A stretch of DNA of 64,000 nt. Source: Rhizomucor pusillus (Eukaryota > Mucoromycota > Mucoromycetes > Mucorales > Lichtheimiaceae). Location: NCBI GenBank assembly GCA_900175165.2, contig FWWN02000285.1:91126-155125 (forward strand). Direction: 5' to 3'. Below the pieces are notes generated by a model. That model was not told the origin of the DNA. It was given only the letters and a program-made list of their open reading frames with translations, and did not search any database. Of this stretch, positions 57,161 to 64,000 are shown piece after piece (within the stretch, counting starts at the first letter, position 1; the number at the start of each line of letters is the position of its first letter). The translations under genes and the position numbers were made by a program.

Positions 57161-58364
57161 TAGTAATCAGTTTCGGGCGTCACCGATTCCGTGCACGGAG
57201 AAACATCAGTGCTGTAGTCTCGAAATGACGATCACTTGGGCACCATACACGATGAAACCGAAAATAAAGCTGCTTATTACTATACGAATGTGATGGTGCT
57301 GAAAAATGCGGATCAAGGAATACTGGAAGCAAACGTTTTCAAGAAGATAAACTGCAAAGAGCACACATATTTGCGTGTGCGTCTTGATGGCAGTCTCGAC
57401 ATTGAATACCCACTGGGCGCATGGTATGCATAGTATCCGCTGATCTGCCACAAGAGCCAAGCAGCGGTTAAAGAATCAGTCAACAATGGCCTAGAATGGA
57501 AAGCAATGAAGAATTATGGCCTTTAAGCAGTGCAAGCACTTGAGGTGCACACTTGGAAACCTCTTGGTTTCTAGACAAGTGTATTCCCCGGAGCTACAGA
57601 CGTCACCAGAAGTCTTGATCAATACCTGGATAATTACAAAGGCAAGGCAAAACAAGTATTTCAATATTTATTTCAATGTATGCCATAGCTGACCGTCACG
57701 TTTAGCATGATCTGGAAAGCATTTTCAGAGTCGCATCCCATCCAGCAGTCCACCCGTTTCAGAGTGCGGAAAGGGCTTAATCTGCTCTTTTATGAATACT
57801 TACCTCTTACAGACCAAGGCGAAAGCTGATATAATGAAGAGAATCTGGCGTTTCGTGGAAGAGACGTTTGATGAATCCGTTTCAACAGTTCGCTCATAAG
57901 TTGCTTACTTTAATAGCTGGCAGAACAGGAAGGGAATATTCTGGCTTAGTGGAGCAAAAACCGGAGATGCGTCGTCTGAAGCACGGTACCAAGACCGTAC
58001 ACTTACGAGCTGTAATGTCAACTCAGGAAAAATGTATGGGCAAGAGAGTTGGTTTACTCTTTCGGTATTTATCCAAATGAGTACAGCTGCGCTGTGCGGA
58101 GGCCAGGCGGTGATAATTGCAACAATATATGGAATTGCGACTTCCCGGTGTCCCGCCCTCATGAAGAGAAGCGTTACCAGGGCTCTCGCCGACGAGGTTG
58201 CCTTTATCCCAACATTCGAACAGCTGGAACCCCGCTGTCATTTAACAAACTCTTATTATGTACAAAAAAATAAGAAGAGAAAGATCGCCTCTGAGCCATC
58301 GTGTCGATGTAGTATAATACGCGAGGCCATGAAGTATCATTTACATTACACGAGAGCAAATTGA
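57161..58364 (+). pseudogene. Decayed protein-coding locus, family unknown
   Basis: One plus-strand frame from about 57,164 to 57,830 reads as continuous protein-like sequence interrupted by TAG (57,215), TAG (57,431), TAA (57,524), TAG (57,572) and TAG (57,686). Segments include HLGTIHDETENKAAYYYTNV, VRLDGSLDIEYPLGAW, QAAVKESVNNGLEWKAMKNY, TSVFPGATDVTRSLDQYLDN and MIWKAFSESHPIQQSTRFRV, then LNLLFYEYLPLTDQ. At about 57,818 the frame shifts by one base to AKADIMKRIWRFVEETFDES, meets TAA at 57,897, and stays open to 58,364 (FNSWQNRKGIFWLSGAKTGD; LTSCNVNSGKMYGQESWF). Some stops could in principle be removed by 50-nt introns, but not all. Not recognised. Confidence 0.5.
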
Positions 58365-59369
58365 TTCAGTTGTTCCCGCTCGCCGCTCCCATTATCCTCC
58401 TTCGCTAGAATATCACTTCAGAAGATGAAAAAAGGGGAATTGTTGTATCCTTATATGTATTCAGTTAGTAGCACAAGCTCATTAAGTAAGGAAAAGAATG
58501 AGTACAACAGCCAAAATTCAGCAAGCTCGAAGTGTAAAACTGTATATGTTATGTAATACCATTTCATGGATATCTTCCCTGCATTTTCGGCGGCAAAATT
58601 AACGTCGCCATACCACCCGACGTTGTAGAAATCCGCATAAAAAGGCCGCAGCTTGATAAATGTCAGCCTGCAGAAGTTATGTTGACCCAAGCTGTGGCAA
58701 ACAACAGTCGCATGGTAATACTAATTCTTGCAATCGCCCAAACTTGAGAGCGTGGTCATTTCTTGAGTACTGAGCCTGAATCTATACAAATCATTTCTGC
58801 AGATACTCAACTTGCATCTTAGTAGTGACTCTACGTAGGAGTAAGGCAGCACTTCTTCACTGCAGCTATGATCGGCAAATCCGGTTGTTTGGCATAAGAT
58901 AGGACGGACTTGTCAGTTATGGGTATGTAGTACCTGAAACGTAGCGTGGCCCAAATTCAATATCAGATCGGCGGCAGTACGTGTATTTGCCTTTGATGCA
59001 CGTGTTCCAACATATATACAAGGCAGTTAGCAGGTTGTTAAATGCTATCAACAAGGCACAAGGTCGCAACTTTTATCGCAGTCGGTTGCTTGGAAACGAA
59101 CAAGATGTGCATAGTTAAATGGATTATATTGATGCAGTGGACAGCAACGGCAGGCGTACGAGCAAGGTCTTCAATGACGTGTAACACACATATCCTTTTT
59201 CTGCTTCGCCCGACGCAGTTGCAACAATATCCGTATACATTAAGTTCTGGGAATACAAAAAAGGCGACCCCGCCCCTATTCACCTCTTTCTTCTCCTCCG
59301 GCCCCCAAACCCCTTCTCTTTGCCACACACACTCTCTCTCATACCTGTACAACAGGGCCGACGACGCTA
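58365..59369. other. Intergenic, promoter of IML2/TTC39 gene
   Basis: About 1 kb with no recognisable gene. C- and CT-rich sequence (59,270-59,340) precedes the next start codon. Confidence 0.5.
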
Positions 59370-62085
59370 ATGCTTCGCCATCAGCTCTCGAACCTCTCGC
59401 GAATCACGTCGTCGACCTTAAGATACGCTGTGGCGGCGCCGGCAAGCTTGCTAACATGGTCCCTGCAAGAAAATGGCCCGCCCTCGCCTCAGCTCGTCGA
59501 ATTTTGGATTACAGAAACAGAACGAGGATTGGTTAGGACCAGACGAAGTTTTGTGCCGCTCAGCTGTGATTATTGATTGCTGCTTCGTAGGACGCTTTGT
59601 TGAATGACCAGTTTGATGTTGCTGAAACGATCTTTGTGCAACACTGCAGCGTTTCGCCGTTTCATGCCGTCGGATACGCACTGATGGCCTACTTGGAAGC
59701 GATGCTCATGCTTGATTCCGGCAAGATACAAGTTGCAGCGCAACGTATCCACGCAGCTGAAGAGCTCGTCAAGCAGCTGCAGAAACGAAGTCGACGGCGC
59801 GGCTGGTGGGGGTATCGCTCTTCAAGCTCTAGCGCTAGTACACACAGTAGCACTCAAAGCGATCATCAGTCGGAAGGTGGACCTGTATCGATAAGCTTTT
59901 CGTCGCAACAAATTAAGGAGGAGAACGACGAAGACGACAGCGCTAGTTCCATTACAACTGTCATGACAGCACCCGAGGAGCCCCTAGATGAACCTAAACA
60001 ACAAGATGACCCTTTGCCTAAAACACCCGTGCTTCCAGTGCAGACATTGAGTTTGCAGTGCGACGTGCTTGAAGTCAATTGTATGCTCATGTCAGCAACA
60101 ATTCAGTTCCTAAAAAGCAGCTGGTTCGAGTATATGAAAGGCGCATACAAGTTACGAAAAGCATACAAGATGTACGAACAACTATTTGAGATACTCACCA
60201 ACTGTAAAACGAATGACTATGCAGCCGATCTGCGGAAACGTCGCTCCTACGAGACAGAGTCCTTTGGGTCTTCGGCGGCATCTTGGGAGTCTGATGAAAC
60301 ATCAAGCAATTCTACTATGCGCAAAAGCGGTGGCAAACGGTTCAGTCTATTCAGCTTGGCGTCTTCACGCAGAGCCAGTGTGGATAGCTTGAAAGCATCC
60401 TGGAGCTCCCGACGTTCATTTTCAATATATGATCGCCGGATGTCCGTGGACAATGAACCTTGCGTGGATTCGATGGTAGAAAGCGGCGTATATTTTGGCA
60501 TTGGTTTGTTTAGTTTAATATTTTCATTATTACCACCTAAAGGTAAGATGTTACTAGAGAGATTATGCATACAAAGAGATCTGACATGTACTATGTAGTT
60601 AATAAGGTACTCAATACCCTTGGTTTCCATTCTTCACGTCCGTTTGCGCTGCATATTCTTCAAAAATCATACATGTCAAATGGCCTATACTCGTCACTCA
60701 GCGCCTTGTCGCTCCTTGTGTATTATACAAATTTATCATTGTTTATCCATCCACAACTGTTACCATCATCCTTGACGTTGAATGCTGCACGACACATGCT
60801 CAATCACATGAAATCCAAGTTTCCGGGAAACAAGCTTTGGGAGCTGCTTGAAGGCAAACTTTGCAAAATGGAAGGCAAAACCAGGCGAGGTGTAGAAATT
60901 ATACGAGATACGCGCAGGCGCCACAGTGTCAAAGTCGTCGACCTGGTGAATGCCGCTGAACCGGTTCACACGCATGGTAGCAAAAAGAAAACGGGGTTCT
61001 CTGCAAGCACTACTCCTATTGATGATAAATATCATCAACAGCACACACGCAGAAGCAACGTTGTGATCAGCGAGATGGCACAGCTGCAGGCATTGGCTGT
61101 TTACGAAATGGGATGGTAAATTGCTCTGGCAACATTTGCTCCTTTGGATATATACCATAATTAATCAAAGATGATGTATACTCGCAGGGGTCAAATTTTC
61201 CTTGGAGACTACTTCCAAGCAAGCGAAACTTTTTTCCAGTTAGAGAGCATGAGCAATTGGTCTCGTGCATTCTATCACTACATTGCAACTTGCTGCATGT
61301 TCGCAGACGAGCAATATGACAAGGCAGGCATGGAGTTCCATCAGATTCCTAATATCCTTGAGCGCAAAAGACAGCTGGGTGGCATGCTGCTGCCGAATGA
61401 ATTGTTTGCTGAACGCAAGATCAAGCGATGGAAGGAGAAAGCCCAGCAATTATTGGATGAGGATACGGCATCAGCAGCAAGTTACATACCAGAGCAGCAG
61501 CGACGACAGCAGGAAATGATAAAGAAGCGTTACTCTCTTCTAGATGGTCAACTGCTACAGCAAGTCATTGTCGTTAATCCGCTCTGGGAATTGATCTACT
61601 TGTGGAACGGCATCCCGTATCTTTCCAAAGAAATGCTCGTCATGATGAAGAAGCAGCTTGAACAGGCAGCGCAGCGGCACAAGGACGATAAGGAACTTGT
61701 TGTACTGAAGTTGCTTCTCGGTTCGGTATCTCGAGAAACCGCTGACTATGCGTTTTCAGAGAAATGCTTCAAGTATGTCATCAACATCGACCCACAAGAA
61801 GATCGCTGGACAGTTCCGTATGCCATGTACGAGATGGGCACGCTCTGCGCATTGCAGAACCGTATAGTAGAAGCACGAAAATGGATCCACCGCTCTCAAC
61901 AGTATACCCACCAAAATCATCAACGTACCGATAACACGCAGCACTCTTCGTCCTCTTCTAGTAATAGTAATTCTTCTTCTAATGATACCCCTTCTGAGCA
62001 TGGAGATTACAATGACCTTGAAAGCAGGTTACACATTAGATGCCAAGTTTTACTTGAAAAGCTTGATGAACTTGACAAAAAATAA
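59370..62085 (+). CDS. IML2: IML2/TTC39-family tetratricopeptide protein
   Basis: Four exons (59370-59531, 59591-60542, 60599-61115, 61188-62085) give 2529 nt, 842 residues. The start MLRHQLSNLSRITSSTLRYA is followed by FWITETERGL|DALLNDQFDVAETIF across intron 1, the N-terminal IML2/TTC39 pattern. Conserved blocks are HAVGYALMAYLEAMLMLDSG, DVLEVNCMLMSATIQFLKSS, WFEYMKGAYKLRKAYKMYEQ, VESGVYFGIGLFSLIFSLLP, VLNTLGFHSSRPFALHILQK, FQLESMSNWSRAFYHYIATC and NPLWELIYLWNGIPYLSKEM. Two Ser/Asp-rich insertions (about 59,790-60,040 and 60,240-60,450) interrupt the helical repeats and are probably phosphorylated loops. Yeast Iml2 is linked to lipid-droplet and protein-inclusion clearance; animal TTC39 proteins affect lipid levels. 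Exact role here unknown. Confidence 0.85.
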
Positions 62086-62201
62086 ATATTCCTCTTTCTC
62101 AGTCTACGCGCAATTTATTTATTTAAGAGCATGGTATTAACGACAGTTCTCGCACACACTGTCCTGTCTCTCAAAGAAGAATATCACAGCATAGGAAGAA
62201 T

Positions 62202-63822
62202 ATGGTTGCTTCAAGAAAGGTTTACGTTGTTGGTGTTGGCATGTCCAAGTTCATCAAGCCTCGCGGCCAAGTGGATTACCCTGGTATGTATATATCTGAT
62301 AATTACCATAGCTGTCACTATCTCCAACCATTCCGATATTTCATAGAATTTGGTTTGGAAGCTACCTTCAAGGCCTTGAATGATGCCAAGCTCAGCTATG
62401 ACTCTGTGGAATTCGCTGCTGTTGGTTATGTGTCTGCTGACAGCACTGCTGGTCAACGAGTTTTGTACCAGCTTGGTATGACCCAGATTCTAATTATCAA
62501 TGTCAATAACAACTGCTCCACTGGCTCCACTGCACTTTTGCAAGCACGCAACTCGGTTGCCTCTAGTACGACCGAGTGTGCTTTAGCGCTTGGCTTTGAG
62601 CGCATGAAACCTGGTTCCCTTGGTCAGACTTACAAGGACCGTACTTATCAACTCGGTAAGAAATATTCTAGGAACGTTGTTCATCGCGTTACGTCCTGAT
62701 TTTTAATTCCCATCTCACATACTTGCTAGATCATGTCCACGAGGTGATGGATATGATAACTGGATATAAGGGCAACGCTCCAAAGCCATCACAGATTTTT
62801 GGCAACGCCGGTATTGGATATATGCGTCGCTATGGAGCCACTGAAGATCACCTGACCAAGATTGCCGAAAAGAACCATCGCCATAGCTCGAAGAATCCTT
62901 ACTCCCAGTTCAAGGATATCTATACTCTCGAGCAGATCAAAAGCTCACCGAAAGTCTATGGTCCTCTCACCAAACTCCAATGCTGTCCCACGTCGGACGG
63001 TGCAGCCTGCGCTGTTGTTGCCAGTGAAGACTTTGTCAAGAAATATGGGCTGATGGACCAAGCGGTTGAAATTTGCGCGCAGGTTTTGGCCACAGACTCG
63101 CCAAAGATGCTTAGCAACGACTGGATCGAATGGTCTGGCGCTGACATGACCCGCCGCGCTGCAACCAAGGCTTTCGCTGACGCCGGTATCACTCCAAATG
63201 ATGTCCAAGTCGTTGAGCTTCACGACTGCTTCTCTGCAAACGAGGTACATCAGACTTGTCGCAGCCACGCTCCCGGAAACACATGCTCACCATTTCCTTT
63301 TTATTAGCTTGTAACTTACGATGCACTTGGACTCGTTCCCACCGGTCAAGCACACAAACTGATCGACAGCGGCGATAACACCTATGGCGGCCTTATCTCC
63401 AAGGGCCATCCTCTCGGTGCCACTGGACTCGCATAGTGCACAGGTAAGTTATTCTTTTCATTGATTTATATATCACACAGCAGATCAGCTAACACATGCA
63501 CCACAGAACTTGTTTGGCAAGCTAGAAGATCGGCTGGAGAGCGACAAGTTCCTGACGTCAAGTACTGCTTTGCAGCACAATGTTGGTCTGGGCGGTGCCG
63601 TCGTTGTGACTATCTACAAGAAGGCCAACAACGCAAAGGTCGCGCCACATGTTGGATACAATGCTGTAAGTTATGCTCAATTACTGATAAAAGTATCATA
63701 AACTTTTGCTCATTATTATTGAATCTTAGGCCGTGGAAGCTCGACCTATTACCAAGGCAGAATTTGACAACGCAGCCGCCAAGAAGCAGAATCGTGCAGA
63801 ACTCTTGGAAGCCAAGCTGTAA
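62202..63822 (+). pseudogene. SCPx-type peroxisomal 3-ketoacyl-CoA thiolase, apparently broken
   Basis: Begins MVASRKVYVVGVGMSKFIKP. The active-site Cys is intact in NVNNNCSTGSTAL, and YMRRYGATEDHLTKIAEKNH, TKLQCCPTSDGAACAVVASE and VQVVELHDCFSANE all match the SCP2/SCPx thiolase family. Three lesions follow. In exon 5 DNTYGG is joined directly to [12 protein letters not shown], missing about nine residues that normally include the NPSGG part of thiolase signature 2. GLA is followed by TAG (63,434-63,436) where the family has Gln. After the next intron, ELVWQARR... RQVPDVKY is followed by an extra base near 63,566, so the conserved ALQHNVGLGGAVVVTIYKKA is out of frame. The last exon ends AKL, a peroxisomal PTS1-like tripeptide. 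Introns otherwise look normal. Confidence 0.78.
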
Positions 63823-64000
63823 ATCGATGGATAATATACACACACACAAAAAATCGTTAGAAATTGTTTATTCCTTGAGACAAGGATTTTTCTTCTTCTC
63901 AATCACCCACTCCCTTGGCCTCCTTTTCGTATACACAGAAAAAAAAGTTGGTGTGGGACCACGCTACCCTTTTTCTCTCTCTCTCTTTCTTTCTTTTTTT
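63823..64000. other. 3' flank with terminal pyrimidine-rich tract
   Basis: After the thiolase stop, a CA repeat (63,838-63,849) and T/C-rich sequence up to the window edge (63,970-64,000), which resembles the CT-rich promoters seen before other genes here and may precede a gene outside the window. Confidence 0.4.

Noticed and set aside
57545..57574. A 30-nt GT...AG intron in the decayed locus
   Set aside because: Far shorter than any other intron in the window (about 41 nt and up); the stop it would remove is one of several.
62202..63822. Recoding of TAG as Gln in the thiolase
   Set aside because: The same gene also has an in-frame gap and a frameshift, and intact neighbours end in TAG (for example SPT4 and RER2).

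Overview
The window is nuclear DNA from a filamentous fungus. Almost every gene is cut by short (about 50-120 bp) GT...AG introns, many of them inside conserved domains. The gene set is also fungal: a xylanase-regulator-like Zn2Cys6 transcription factor, ERG27 of ergosterol synthesis, a fungal-type GT2 glycosyltransferase and IML2/TTC39. A two-LIM CRP-like protein, a full-length DmX/rabconnectin-type RAVE subunit, an Asx-homology-like protein and an SCPx thiolase together fit an early-diverging lineage, most likely Mucoromycota. The phylum is inferred; no rRNA, tRNA or organellar DNA was seen to fix it.

Layout. Left part (1-11,251): VPS35 (cut by the window edge), SPT4 and a Zn2Cys6 regulator on the minus strand, a HAD phosphatase on plus, then the LIM protein and the AP-1 beta subunit on minus. 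11,252-14,016 has no intact gene but carries coding-like remnants. 14,017-30,141 is sparser: an alpha/beta hydrolase, ERG27, a C2H2 regulator with a very long upstream region, an ASXH-like protein, a dehydrodolichyl diphosphate synthase and the GT2 enzyme, separated by 1-3 kb gaps. 30,576-51,727 is dense: MTG1, ZWF1, the 8.7 kb RAV1/DMXL gene, a TBC Rab-GAP, SEC39, SWC4/DMAP1 and a low-complexity coiled-coil protein. The right part holds an unrecognised six-exon gene, ETF-QO, a decayed coding locus, IML2/TTC39 and an SCPx-type thiolase that looks broken.

The genes are not an operon-like system. Five of them act in membrane traffic (VPS35, AP-1 beta, RAV1, TBC, SEC39) but lie among unrelated housekeeping genes. 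Two head-to-head pairs share very short promoters: SEC39/SWC4 (96 bp between start codons) and ZWF1/RAV1 (162 bp). Several convergent pairs end within about 45-60 bp of each other.

Most notable observations: an SCPx thiolase with three independent lesions; a decayed locus whose in-frame stops are mostly TAA/TAG; three introns that appear to use GC donors; a tandem 'ADLFAD' repeat in the RAVE subunit; and two multi-exon genes that I could assemble but not assign. I found no CRISPR array, no recognisable transposon and no secondary-metabolite cluster.
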